Positions 1 through 8,391 of a stretch of 64,000 nucleotides of DNA are shown piece by piece; position 1 is the stretch's first letter, and each line of letters starts with the position of its first letter. The notes beneath the pieces are model-generated. The model was not told the DNA's origin, did no database searches, and worked only from the letters and a program-made list of their open reading frames with translations. Location: contig NZ_CP051216.1 in assembly GCF_012516435.1 (NCBI RefSeq), positions 994,001-1,058,000 of the forward strand, given 5' to 3'. A program made the position numbers and the translations under genes. Origin of the DNA: Pseudodesulfovibrio sp. zrk46. Lineage in GTDB: Bacteria; Desulfobacterota; Desulfovibrionia; Desulfovibrionales; Desulfovibrionaceae.

Positions 1-73
1 CGGCACTGCCATGGCCATGAGTTCTGTCACCGTCGTGACCAATGCACTCCGACTGAGATTTTTCAACGACTAA
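1..73 (+). CDS. copA: Copper-translocating P-type ATPase, C-terminal tail (partial)
   Basis: The window opens inside a gene. Frame 2 reads GTAMAMSSVTVVTNALRLR and ends at TAA 71-73. This matches the end of the last membrane segment of CopA-type Cu+ exporting P1B-ATPases, where the MSSVTVVTNALRLR stretch (with the conserved Met and Ser-Ser used in copper binding) is highly conserved. Only 23 residues are visible, so family assignment rests on this motif and on the copper chaperone gene that follows 64 bases downstream. The pair would form a copper export unit. Too short to judge anything else. Confidence 0.75.
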   Translation, partial: GTAMAMSSVTVVTNALRLRFFND

Positions 74-137
74 TAATGGAACCGGAAGCGGGTCGCTGTC
101 ATACTCGGCCCGTCAACCCACACCAAGGAGAATCACA

Positions 138-332
138 ATGCCCGTCGTCAAAGTAAAAGGAATGAGCTGCCAGCACTGCGTGAAGTCCGTCACCGAAGCC
201 ATGGAAAAGCTCGGCGCCAAAGACGTTTCCATCGACCTGCTGTCCGGCGATGTCACCTACGCCGAAGACGCACCCATTGCCGCAGACGCGATCAAAGAAG
301 CCATCACCAAGATCGGCTTTGAAGTCGTTTAA
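138..332 (+). CDS. copZ: CopZ-like heavy-metal-associated (HMA) copper chaperone
   Basis: A 64-residue single-domain protein with the classic HMA motif GMSCQHC (residues 8-14), whose two cysteines bind Cu+. The fold (ferredoxin-like, about 65 residues) fills the whole protein. It would carry copper in the cytoplasm to the CopA exporter whose tail lies just upstream. An AAGGAG ribosome binding site stands 8 bases before the ATG. A rho-independent terminator follows at once. Substrate (copper rather than zinc or mercury) is inferred from the motif and neighbour. Confidence 0.9.
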   Translation: MPVVKVKGMSCQHCVKSVTEAMEKLGAKDVSIDLLSGDVTYAEDAPIAADAIKEAITKIGFEVV

Positions 333-349
333 TTAAGAATGAAGAGAAG

Positions 350-376
350 AGGAGGTCGGCCTGCGGCCTCCTTTTT
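350..376 (+). terminator. Rho-independent terminator after copZ
   Basis: Inverted repeat AGGAGG / CCTCCT with an internal GC-rich stem, followed directly by a run of five T. It closes the copA-copZ unit. Confidence 0.7.
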
Positions 377-380
377 GATG

Positions 381-522
381 GGTGATTTCGCCTCCCGGCG
401 GGCTTAAGGCCGAGGGCCTTAAGAATCCCATATGCGCCTTCGGCGCGAAATATATTTGCGCCAAAGGCGCAGGGTGGGTTTCCAAAGGGTATAGCCCTTT
501 GGCCGCCGGAGACGAAATCACC
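381..522. repeat. MITE-like palindromic repeat, family A copy 1
   Basis: A 142-bp unit bounded by imperfect terminal inverted repeats (GGTGATTTCGCCTCC at the left, GGAGACGAAATCACC at the right). Inside are small hairpins: CTTAAGGCC/GGCCTTAAG, GCGCC/GGCGC twice, and CCAAAGGG/CCCTTTGG. A second copy at 49085-49224 shares the ends and the inner hairpins. No gene is seen in the 333-613 gap. The inner hairpin at 402-422 is also shared with family D units elsewhere. Confidence 0.75.
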
Positions 523-613
523 TGACAAATCCCGCCCGCAAGGGCGGCTTCCTATTCTGATTTCACCCCTCTCCCCCCTTCCCTTTCACACCGTATTCCG
601 CTACTTCCCACCG

Positions 614-1516
614 ATGAAAAATGTTTCCTTCGTTGGCGGGCTGTGTGCCCTGCTGGCCACCATGATCTGGTCCGGCAACTTCATTGTCGCGCGCGGCCTG
701 GGCGATGTCATCCCTCCCTTCACACTGGCCTGCCTCCGCTGGTCCACCGGCACCGTTGCCATCATGCCCTTTGCCGCCCCGCTCATCTGGCGCGACCGCG
801 CACTGCTGATGAAACACTGGAAGCACCTGTTCGTCTCGTCGGTCCTCGGCGTGACGGTCTTCAACACCCTGATCTACATCGCGGCCCATACCACCAGCGC
901 CATGAACATGACACTGATCGCAACCACGACGCCAGTGTTCGTCATCATCCTCTCGCGTATATTTCTAGGTGAAACCATCACGGCAAACCGGGCCATAGGC
1001 CTCGTTGTGGCGGTGGCTGGCATCGTCACCCTCGTCACACGCGGCAACCTTGATGTGTTGATGGGACTGGATTTTCGGGTGGGCGACCTCTGGATGCTGC
1101 TGGCCGGATTCATCTGGGCCGTCTATTCCATCATCATCAGGAAGAAGCCTAAAGAGATCAACCAGTTCGCCTATCTTGGCGTCACATTCCTCGCCGGAGT
1201 GCTGCCCCTCATCCCGGCGGCCGCCATCGAACTGTCCGTGGCCCCGCCGCTGAATATCACCCCCACGGTCATCGGCTCGGTCCTGTACATCGGCATCGGC
1301 GCATCACTCATTTCCTACATGCTGTGGACCAAGGCCGTGACATCCATCGGCCCGGTCATCCCGTCGCTGATCTACTACTCCCTGCCCGCCTTCTGCGGCA
1401 TGGAGGCGTACTTGTTCCTGAATGAGCCTGTAACAATGATCCACGGCGTGGCCTTCCTGCTCATCGTAGGCGGCATTGTCTTCGCGACACACCCGAAATT
1501 TCAAAAGAAGGCGTAA
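614..1516 (+). CDS. EamA/DMT-family inner membrane exporter
   Basis: A 300-residue, very hydrophobic protein with about ten predicted membrane helices in two five-helix EamA repeats, as is usual for the drug/metabolite transporter superfamily. The early WSGNFIVAR motif and the late LIYYSLPAF region are typical. It would export a small metabolite across the inner membrane; the substrate cannot be told from sequence. There is no strong ribosome binding site before the ATG, so the start is chosen for the first hydrophobic helix. Stands alone between a repeat and a convergent small gene. Confidence 0.85.
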   Translation: MKNVSFVGGLCALLATMIWSGNFIVARGLGDVIPPFTLACLRWSTGTVAIMPFAAPLIWRDRALLMKHWKHLFVSSVLGVTVFNTLIYIAAHTTSAMNMTLIATTTPVFVIILSRIFLGETITANRAIGLVVAVAGIVTLVTRGNLDVLMGLDFRVGDLWMLLAGFIWAVYSIIIRKKPKEINQFAYLGVTFLAGVLPLIPAAAIELSVAPPLNITPTVIGSVLYIGIGASLISYMLWTKAVTSIGPVIPSLIYYSLPAFCGMEAYLFLNEPVTMIHGVAFLLIVGGIVFATHPKFQKKA

Positions 1517-1530
1517 GCGCCAGACACACA

Positions 1531-1562
1531 AAAGCGGACCGGTTACCCGGCCCGCTTCTTGG
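1531..1562. terminator. Terminator between convergent genes
   Basis: GCGG-CCGG / CCGG-CCGC stem-loop just after the EamA stop, followed by a T-rich stretch; it can serve the plus-strand gene and perhaps the convergent small gene. Confidence 0.5.
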
Positions 1563-1592
1563 TGATTCTTTCCCGCGTCTTCCCCGTTTCGC

Positions 1593-1817
1593 CTAGAGCG
1601 CTTCCTTGAAGGAGAGCAGTTCCAATACCGGCTTTTGCTTCTTGACCTGCGTCCCATTCCCCTTGGGACCACAAGGCTTGAACAGATGCACGTTCTCCGC
1701 ATCCACCGGTTCTGCGGCGACGAGGCAGTCACTGCAGATTTTGCCGTCTTTGCACTCCATGAAGAAGTCGCGAGGATCGATTTCCTGACGGCACTTGCTA
1801 CAACGTTTCTGTTTCAT
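1593..1817 (-). CDS. Small cysteine-rich zinc-ribbon-like protein
   Basis: A 74-residue protein beginning MKQKRCSKCRQEI, with cysteines at 6, 9, 22, 28 and 31. The spacing CxxC ... CxxxxxC-xx-C suggests a single treble-clef or zinc-ribbon knuckle in the N-terminal half; the C-terminal half (rich in Lys, Pro, Gly) has no known motif. A GGAGG ribosome binding site stands about 9 bases before the ATG. No family is recognised; a small regulatory or nucleic-acid binding role is only a guess. Confidence 0.65.
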   Translation of the reverse strand: MKQKRCSKCRQEIDPRDFFMECKDGKICSDCLVAAEPVDAENVHLFKPCGPKGNGTQVKKQKPVLELLSFKEAL

Positions 1818-1936
1818 TTGGTTTTCCCTCCAAAAGGCATTTTTATACAGGCAGCAGATGGGGAAAACAGTTCAAGATGCATGCCCTGCAACCTTTGGCG
1901 CGCATAAGTTTTCATACATTTTTTCATCAAAAAGCC

Positions 1937-1963
1937 TAAAGCTCCTGAGAGTACTGACGATAA
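1937..1963 (+). promoter_or_regulatory. Sigma-28 (FliA) type flagellar promoter
   Basis: TAAA at 1937-1940, exactly 15 bases, then GACGATAA at 1956-1963. The FliA consensus is TAAA-N15-GCCGATAA, so the match is 11 of 12 conserved bases with ideal spacing. Transcription would begin near 1970, which rules out the ATG at 1965 and favours the ATG at 1992. Confidence 0.7.
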
Positions 1964-1991
1964 GATGGGCATGATTATCCAAGGCAGTCAT

Positions 1992-2864
1992 ATGAACTAC
2001 GGCTTCATGCAGCAGCTGGCGGCAAAGAAGCGTCAGGGGGAATCCCTTGGCGACGCCGAAGCACTGTTGCAAAAGCCGGGCATGCGCCTTGGACAGGGCT
2101 TGAACGTCAACCCGGCCAAGTCGGGACTGACACCTGCGGCTGACGCCCTTGCCAAGGCCCCGGGCCAGCAGGGCAAGCTGCCCGAGAACTTTCCGGGGAC
2201 GCAGGACGGCGAGCTGACTCTTGGCGCCACCGTTGCCAACGAGATTGCCCGCCGCATCGAAGCGCAGACCGAGGAAGGTCAGGAGACCAAGGACACCACC
2301 GCCCTGCAGCACGCACTGGGCGAGACCATGGACTGGGTGCGCGAGCGGTTCGGCGACGAGACCGCAGCCGCGGCTTCAGGCATGGTGCTGGCGGCCACTT
2401 CTTCCACCGTCAATGAAGACACCCTTGGCGACGGATTGCTCAACGCCCTCAAGTTCATCGACCGCAACTTCGGAGTGGCCGCGGGCGACGCAGCCATTGC
2501 CCAGTTCAACCAGTCCGTGAACGTCGAGCTGAACAGTTATTTCGAAAACGGCAAGATGGAGCTGTTCCACGCTTCCACTACTTCAGTTTCAGTGGATGAG
2601 CCCTCTGCCACGCAAGACCTGACCGCGCGCCTCTTCACGCGCACCACACAGGCTTCAGACAAGAACGAAGACGCCAAGTCTCCCACCGAGCTGCTGCTGG
2701 AAGAGCTGAAGAAGGAACTCGACAACACTGCCGAGCTTCAGGATCTGACCACGCAGCTTGAGGAGAAGTTCAACCCGACCAAGGCCGCCACCAACGCAGC
2801 CATGGCCGCTTACACCGACCCAGCCGCCCCGATGGAACCGCAGTTGGCCAGCATCGCTGTCTAA
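1992..2864 (+). CDS. Unknown protein, probable flagellar regulon member
   Basis: A 290-residue soluble protein starting MNYGFMQQLAAKK. It has no signal peptide or membrane segment. The N-terminal 100 residues look disordered; residues 100-200 are rich in Ala, Asn and acidic helices; the C-terminal part (residues 200-290) is acidic and helical with a possible coiled coil around ELLLEELKKELDN. No family recognised. The start at 1992 has AAGGCA 5 bases before it and lies about 22 bases after the predicted start of transcription from the sigma-28 promoter at 1937-1963. An in-frame ATG at 1965 would lie outside that transcript. Single-gene unit closed by a strong terminator. Function unknown; a flagellar or chemotaxis role is inferred only from the promoter. 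Confidence 0.7.
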   Translation: MNYGFMQQLAAKKRQGESLGDAEALLQKPGMRLGQGLNVNPAKSGLTPAADALAKAPGQQGKLPENFPGTQDGELTLGATVANEIARRIEAQTEEGQETKDTTALQHALGETMDWVRERFGDETAAAASGMVLAATSSTVNEDTLGDGLLNALKFIDRNFGVAAGDAAIAQFNQSVNVELNSYFENGKMELFHASTTSVSVDEPSATQDLTARLFTRTTQASDKNEDAKSPTELLLEELKKELDNTAELQDLTTQLEEKFNPTKAATNAAMAAYTDPAAPMEPQLASIAV

Positions 2865-2886
2865 CCCGGAACAATTCGCAGGCGTT

Positions 2887-2922
2887 GAAAAAGGCCGCTC
2901 CAGATGGAGCGGCCTTTTTTGA
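2887..2922. terminator. Strong bidirectional terminator
   Basis: AAAGGCCGCTCC / GGAGCGGCCTTT stem with a 4-base loop, flanked by A run on the left and T run on the right, between convergent genes ending at 2864 and 2943. Confidence 0.9.
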
Positions 2923-2942
2923 TGTTATCTGTCTTCAACAGA

Positions 2943-4124
2943 CTACTTCTTGGTGAAGTACTCTGCCTTGATGTGCTCGACGATGCGCTCAGAGGCCTTG
3001 TCGTCGGTATGGGTATAGAGCTTGTCCGTGAGCTTTGCCCGCTCTTCCACATGGTCATCCTGCCCGTGCACCAACACCTTGAGGAAGGTGGCAAACAGCT
3101 CATCCTGTGTGGCGGGGTGCGGACCGGGGGCCATGTCCTTGAAGTCGTAGAACATCTCGCGATCCTTCTTGAGATACTTCTCAAGGTCGTAGGGATAGAA
3201 GATGATGGGACGCCCGGTGAGCAGAAAGTCGTAAGCCACCGAAGAGTAATCGGTGAGCAGACAGTCGGTGTGCCGCAGGATCGGATAGGCGTCGCTCTCG
3301 GCCTTCACGACCATGACATTGGACAGGCCGAGGTCGATTTCAAGAGAAATGTAGGGGTGAAGCTTGAGCAAAAAGATGATGTTGTGCTTCTCGCCAAACA
3401 CGTTCAAAGCGCCGATGTCCACGGCGCGGTCCTCGACCGGGCCACCGCCTGAGTCGCGGAAAGTCGGCATGTAGGTAACGATCTTGGCCCCTGCCTTGCG
3501 ACGTTTGACAATGGCCCGGTAGACATTCAGGTCCACGCCAAGCATATCGTCGGCATCGGGGTCACGCAGGAGCACGTCGTTGCGCGGGTAGCCTGTCTCC
3601 CAGATGGTGCGAGTCTTGAACACCTTGGAAAAGGCGGTCTCAGTGACAAAGGGAGACGTGGAAATAACGGCGTCATATCCCGAGTAACCGAACCGGAGGC
3701 GGTTGGCCTTCTCCTCATCCATGCCCACGGCGGATTCGATCTCCGGGAAGCCGATGAGCTTGAGCGGGATGCCGTGCCAGATCTGGACAACGGGGACATT
3801 GTGCATGAGCAAAAAGCTCTGACTGTCGGTGCGCCACCAGAAATCATCGCAAACCACCAGGCGCGCCTTGGCAAGAATCTTCACCGCTTCCGCAGAGGGG
3901 AAAAGGACCACAGGCAACTTGGCCTGCTCCATGGTCGCCTTCACCTCGGGATCATGGGTCAAAAAAACGGATTTGAACGGCTGGCGCGTCCGCGCACAGT
4001 AGTTAAAAATGTATTTGGCGTTGTCCATCAATTGCCCGCCCACACGCCCGGCAAAGACCACCAGATTGGTCTTGGGCGTAAGCTTGGCAAGCTCAATGAA
4101 CTGTTGTGCCATATCTCCGGTCAT
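2943..4124 (-). CDS. CDP-glycerol glycerophosphotransferase family protein (TagB/TagF-like)
   Basis: A 393-residue protein of the CDP-glycerol:polyglycerophosphate transferase family, which moves glycerol phosphate (or a related polyol or sugar phosphate) from a CDP carrier onto a glycan. Recognisable parts are the WHGIPLK motif near residue 137 (the catalytic His region), TYMPTFRD, LLKLHPY and the late LLTDYSSVAYDFLL block that binds the nucleotide donor. No membrane segment is seen. An AAGGAG site 7 bases before the ATG sets the start. Last gene of a minus-strand operon (8107 to 2943). In Gram-negative bacteria such enzymes decorate capsules or O antigens with phosphate diesters. Actual donor unknown. 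Confidence 0.85.
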   Translation of the reverse strand: MTGDMAQQFIELAKLTPKTNLVVFAGRVGGQLMDNAKYIFNYCARTRQPFKSVFLTHDPEVKATMEQAKLPVVLFPSAEAVKILAKARLVVCDDFWWRTDSQSFLLMHNVPVVQIWHGIPLKLIGFPEIESAVGMDEEKANRLRFGYSGYDAVISTSPFVTETAFSKVFKTRTIWETGYPRNDVLLRDPDADDMLGVDLNVYRAIVKRRKAGAKIVTYMPTFRDSGGGPVEDRAVDIGALNVFGEKHNIIFLLKLHPYISLEIDLGLSNVMVVKAESDAYPILRHTDCLLTDYSSVAYDFLLTGRPIIFYPYDLEKYLKKDREMFYDFKDMAPGPHPATQDELFATFLKVLVHGQDDHVEERAKLTDKLYTHTDDKASERIVEHIKAEYFTKK

Positions 4125-4177
4125 TATCGCTCCTTGGCGCGGTATGCGCTAAGTGAATCGCTTTGAAAATCAAACAG

Positions 4178-5122
4178 TCAACTAAACGTCGGACGCCACA
4201 CTATCGTGGACAAACCTTCATTGAACATATTGCCGAAGGGAACTCTTTCGGCCTTTTCTATGACGACCTTTCCTTCTTCTTCCAATGCTCGAAGCTTTGT
4301 GAGGAAAGGCCCCAGGTAGTTTCTTTTGTGATGGTACTTCAAAGCCAGGTGGTCGAAAAGAGTATCCTCGTCATAAAATTCCACCACGGGCTCGGCGTGC
4401 GCGCATCGGACAAAGCCCTTGGCCAGCACAAAGTCCAACAGTTTTTCGAAATCTCCGCCAATCTGCTCCAGAGCCGTAATGGTGAACATGGCGCTGCCCG
4501 GAGGCACCTCCAGATCATAATCGGGATTGAAGAAGTCGAACCGGCTGGACGAGAGGTTGATGTCATCACGTTCCCCAAGGGAGTTGACCAGATCTACCGC
4601 ACTCTGAGCCCAATCCAGCCCCACAAGCTGCTTGCCGGGATGGAGTTCATTGAAACGAGTCAGATTCCATCCGGTGCCGCAACCGAACTCGAAGACCGAA
4701 TCAAACTCCGAGCAGAAACGGCTCATGAACCAGGAGCGGTGGATCATGCAAAAATTTCGCAACAGGGACGGGTCAACAGACCGGACCAAGCGCCCTTCCA
4801 GACGGGTGTAATAGTTGTTCTCCGGCCGTTCGAAATATCCAGGCGTCAGACTCTGCTCCGTACACTCGTTCTCGTAGCGGGTAAGGTTCTCGGCCCATCC
4901 CTTTTCCCAGTCTTCAGAGCGATGACTTCCAGAAGGCTTGAGGCATCCGGAATCTAGACGCTTGAGGATGGTGAGGATGCAGTCATCCTTTTCATCCGGA
5001 GCAACCTCCCGGTAGACAAGCGCCGAATCATCAATGAGATCCTTGCAGATGCTCTCGAGAACCGGGACCTCCTCGCCCAACAACCGGGCGATATCACTGC
5101 TGTCCAGATGCTTGTTTTCCAT
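4178..5122 (-). CDS. SAM-dependent methyltransferase (class I)
   Basis: A 314-residue protein. The SAM-binding motif I is [10 protein letters not shown] near residue 155, followed by the acidic loop VGLDWAQS; the flanking N-terminal half is less conserved. It probably O- or N-methylates a sugar or a sugar precursor. The start is the ATG at 5122 (MENKHLDSS); the open frame reaches further upstream, but only across the end of the next gene and with low-quality residues. It follows the SDR gene by 10 bases in the same operon. Target unknown. Confidence 0.8.
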
Positions 5123-5132
5123 GAAATGAATC

Positions 5133-6122
5133 CTATCGGTCTGCGTATGCGTTGTGCTTGTCGCCCTGCTGGTGGCGGTTTTCCATGTACCACTCCACGG
5201 TCTGGCGAACGCCCTCTTCCAGGGAGATGTTGGCCTGTATGCCGTAGGAGGCCGCCCGCTCCACATCGAGGCGGCGCAAACGGTCGCCCTTGGGCTTATC
5301 CGTATCCCAGACGATATTCAGGCCGGGGTCCACGCACTCCTTGATGATCTCCACCAGTCGACGGATGGAGGTGGCGGAGCCGTTGCCGATATTGATCGGA
5401 TCCTGAGGGTTGGCCTCGGCCACTTCGATGCACATGCGGGCCACGTCGTCGGAAAAGATAAAGTCCCGTTCGGGAGAACCGTCCCCCCAAACCACCAGAT
5501 CGGCGCCGGTCTCACTCGCCTCGATTGCCCTGCGGATCAGTGAAGGGACGACCATAGCGTGGTCGCCTTCAAAGCAGTCGCCGGGACCGTAGACATTGGC
5601 CGGACGAACAATGGTCAACCGGTCCATGCCGTACTCCTTGCGGTAGCCCTCGATCTGGAGCTCCCCCATGCGCTTGGCCCAACCGCCGAACCAGTCATTT
5701 GGAGACGGGAAAGTCTGCCACACGTCGTCCTCATGCATGATCTCGGAGTTGCCGTACACGCCAATGGAGCTGGCAAACAACAGGCCGGGAACTTTCTGAA
5801 TACGGGCTGCTTCCAGAAAGGGAAGCTGCAACTGCATGTTGGTGACGAAGTGGCTCGCCGGACGATTGCGGGCGGTGTCTGGAGAGGCCTTGGTTCCCAG
5901 CATATCAAAAATGAAGTCCATGCCTTTGCAGGCCTCCATGCAGCTATCGAAATCCGTCAGATTGAGTTGCTGAAATCTAGCCCCCTCAGGGCAACGGGAC
6001 GGATCATCAAGAGACACCACATGTACATTGGCCCCCAGCTTCAGGAGCCTTTTTACAAGGGGGGCGCCGATCAAACCGGTACCACCGGGAACGAGAACGT
6101 TTTTGTCTTTCCACATATTCAT
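5133..6122 (-). CDS. NAD-dependent epimerase/dehydratase-like SDR lacking catalytic Tyr
   Basis: A 329-residue extended short-chain dehydrogenase. The Rossmann motif GGTGLIG (residues 13-19) binds NAD(P), ASSIGVYG holds the catalytic Ser region, and RPANVYGP and [11 protein letters not shown] are typical of GDP- or dTDP-sugar SDRs. Where the family has YxxxK, this protein has G146-GWA-K150: the Tyr is replaced by Gly. Two other SDRs in the window show the same change. Start at 6122 is chosen for AGGA six bases upstream; a GTG at 6143 that overlaps the preceding stop is possible. Probably acts on a nucleotide-activated sugar, but without the Tyr the usual chemistry is uncertain. Confidence 0.8.
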
Positions 6123-6142
6123 GAAATATCCTGTCGCAACCA

Positions 6143-8107
6143 CTAAGGTTCCGCTGTTTCTTCTTCAAAATCATACATGTATCTGGCGGCCTTGTGCCCG
6201 TACCAGACAGCCTTTCTGGCCCACTCCATCCAGTCGTCCCAAGTGTCGTCCGCAGCCTTGATGAGATAGCGGGTGGGAGTCTCGACCAATTCGGCAGGAT
6301 TCCCCATGATGACGTTGTGGTAATAACCGCCGATGTTTGAGCCTAGGGTAAGCTCCCTGTTGTCATCGACAAAAGGCACCTTGATCAACGCCTTATTCAG
6401 CATCAGGGCATCGTCAAAATGCGGTGGGAGTTCCTGTCCCTTTTCAGCCAGAAAACGACGAATCAGATCGCCTGCCTGCTCGTAGAACGCATCCAGATTC
6501 CCGCCATGGACGGTCTCCACCAACGTAAGGGTATCAATGGGCCACCAGATGTTGAACCACTGCGGTGAGAGTTCATATTCCTCGCCGCCTTCCTGAATCG
6601 CCTTCGCCTTGTTCACGAAACGGTCCCGGATACCGGCCAGCAGAGGATACTCCTCCAGCCCGCTCTGGCAGAACAGACGAACCATGCCGGTCACGTCTAC
6701 ATTCAGCTCCTGCTTCAGGTACAGCAGGGGAATCTGGAGCAGCTTGTTGAAATAGAGAAAGTTGGTCATCCAGGCAAAGGCGCGCGTCCGCTGCCACTCT
6801 TCCGGCGGCATGGAATAGGTGCCAATGACGAACTCCTGCGTCTCGGTCACTTCTGCGGCAGAGTCAGGTTCGCCGTAGCCGTAAACAATACGGGTCCAGG
6901 CAGTCTGGATGTCATATTTTTCACGGTATTCGGGCTGGGCCATGGGCGCATTGGGCAGCATGACCAGATTGTTGAACTGCAAACGGTTGTGCTGACCGCG
7001 ACTGATCAGGGTTTCCACGCCCTCGGCAAAGCTCTCGTAAGTCTCGCCCGGAATCCCCAGAATCAAGTCAGAAAAGGTAGTGATGTTTTCGCGCTGAAAG
7101 CGGTGCTGCAGGGTCTCGAACTCAGTCATGGAGATATTCGTCCTGCCCGCGCATTGCAGGGCAGGTTCATGGAGCGACTGAAAGGCGAGATTTGCCCCCT
7201 TGCTCATGCCTGATTCGGTGAGAATCCGCTGAGTCTCAAAGGCGCGCTCGGATGAGTTCTTGGTAAACTGCACCGAAAGGGCTTTGGGGTAGCCATGCTT
7301 GGCCTTGATTTCAGCCGCCTTGGCCGCAATATCCACGTCTCTGGGAAGCAAACCGAAATTGGCGTCGCAACAGAAGATGAACTCAACTTTGTTGTTGGCG
7401 AACCATTCAAGCTCTTCATGGACACGATCCAAAGGAAAGCGAAAAACGTGCTTGGTTTCTGAACGCCCCCAATCGCAGTAGGCGCAACCAAAAGGGCACC
7501 CGCGATTGGTCTCCAGCAATCCCTGCCAGAGCTGATCAGGATAGGCTTCGACGAGCGGATCAAACACACCGGAAAGATACGGAGAGGGGATGGTGGAGAT
7601 ATCCCGGATTCGCTCATGAGGCGGATTGAGAGCGACCTGTCCTTCCTCCCGAAAGGCGATGCCGTTCACCTGCCGGAAATCGCGTCCGGGCAACGCCTCC
7701 AGCACCTCCAGAAAAACCTGCTCTCCTTCGCCATGGATGGCGACATCCAATGCCGGGTTCTCTTCCATCAGCGGCCGGGAATCACGGGGCACCTGCGGAC
7801 CGCCGATCACGGTGAGTATCTCCGGCTTGCGCAGCTTGAGCTCCGCAATGGCCTTCATACAGAGCTGGTGGTTCCACATGGACACGCTGAATGCGGCCAC
7901 ATCGGCATCGATGACAGCCTCAACCACTTCATCAAGGGGCATGCGCTTGTAGAGGGGAAGCAAGAACTCGTATCGCTCCGGCGTTTCGGCATGCTGCTGA
8001 ACGTAGGCCTGCAGCAGACCAGCCGTGTACGGCAGGTAGCTCTGATCGCCAAAAGGATTGTCGAGTTGGCAGATGGCGACGGTGATGCGGGAAGATGTGT
8101 TCGTCAT
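6143..8107 (-). CDS. B12-binding-domain radical SAM protein
   Basis: A 654-residue protein. The N-terminal 130 residues form a cobalamin-binding-like domain (YLPYTAGLLQAYV, IGGPQVP). Next comes a radical SAM core with the cluster motif CPFGCAYC (C-x3-C-x2-C) near residue 198. The C-terminal 250 residues are of unclear fold. Enzymes of this class carry out C-methylation, epimerisation or ring changes at unactivated carbons. In a glycan cluster it may modify a sugar. First gene of the minus-strand operon that ends at 2943. Start at 8107 has only a weak ribosome binding site. Confidence 0.85.
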   Translation of the reverse strand: MTNTSSRITVAICQLDNPFGDQSYLPYTAGLLQAYVQQHAETPERYEFLLPLYKRMPLDEVVEAVIDADVAAFSVSMWNHQLCMKAIAELKLRKPEILTVIGGPQVPRDSRPLMEENPALDVAIHGEGEQVFLEVLEALPGRDFRQVNGIAFREEGQVALNPPHERIRDISTIPSPYLSGVFDPLVEAYPDQLWQGLLETNRGCPFGCAYCDWGRSETKHVFRFPLDRVHEELEWFANNKVEFIFCCDANFGLLPRDVDIAAKAAEIKAKHGYPKALSVQFTKNSSERAFETQRILTESGMSKGANLAFQSLHEPALQCAGRTNISMTEFETLQHRFQRENITTFSDLILGIPGETYESFAEGVETLISRGQHNRLQFNNLVMLPNAPMAQPEYREKYDIQTAWTRIVYGYGEPDSAAEVTETQEFVIGTYSMPPEEWQRTRAFAWMTNFLYFNKLLQIPLLYLKQELNVDVTGMVRLFCQSGLEEYPLLAGIRDRFVNKAKAIQEGGEEYELSPQWFNIWWPIDTLTLVETVHGGNLDAFYEQAGDLIRRFLAEKGQELPPHFDDALMLNKALIKVPFVDDNRELTLGSNIGGYYHNVIMGNPAELVETPTRYLIKAADDTWDDWMEWARKAVWYGHKAARYMYDFEEETAEP

Positions 8108-8164
8108 GTTCGCTGGCAGGCGTAAACGCCGTTGCCCAAGTTGTCGCCCTGGGCTGGCGATGGT

Positions 8165-8178
8165 TTTGAAATTTCAAA
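8165..8178. promoter_or_regulatory. 14-bp palindrome in divergent promoter region
   Basis: TTTGAAATTTCAAA is a perfect palindrome 58 bases upstream of the radical SAM gene (minus) and 214 bases upstream of the SDR gene (plus). The rest of the 8108-8391 gap is AT-rich with no gene. The palindrome could be an operator for a dimeric regulator; AT-rich palindromes also arise by chance. Confidence 0.3.
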
Positions 8179-8391
8179 TAATGTTTAGCCGTTGCACATT
8201 ACAGTGTCAATGAAGCGCAGGAGAAAGCAAACTGCGTGCTCCACACTGTTCCATATTATCGTCCGAAATGACATAAAGGTTTACATCCTTCCTGAGCGAA
8301 TGGTAATGATCCATGCCTGAAACCAGTATTCAAAATACCGGTTTTTATCATTGGTGACAGGGATTTTACTCAACCCGATTCGAGGTATTCC

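Noticed and set aside
1965..1991. Earlier ATG for the unknown protein at 1992
   Set aside because: It lies upstream of the predicted sigma-28 transcript start and has no ribosome binding site.
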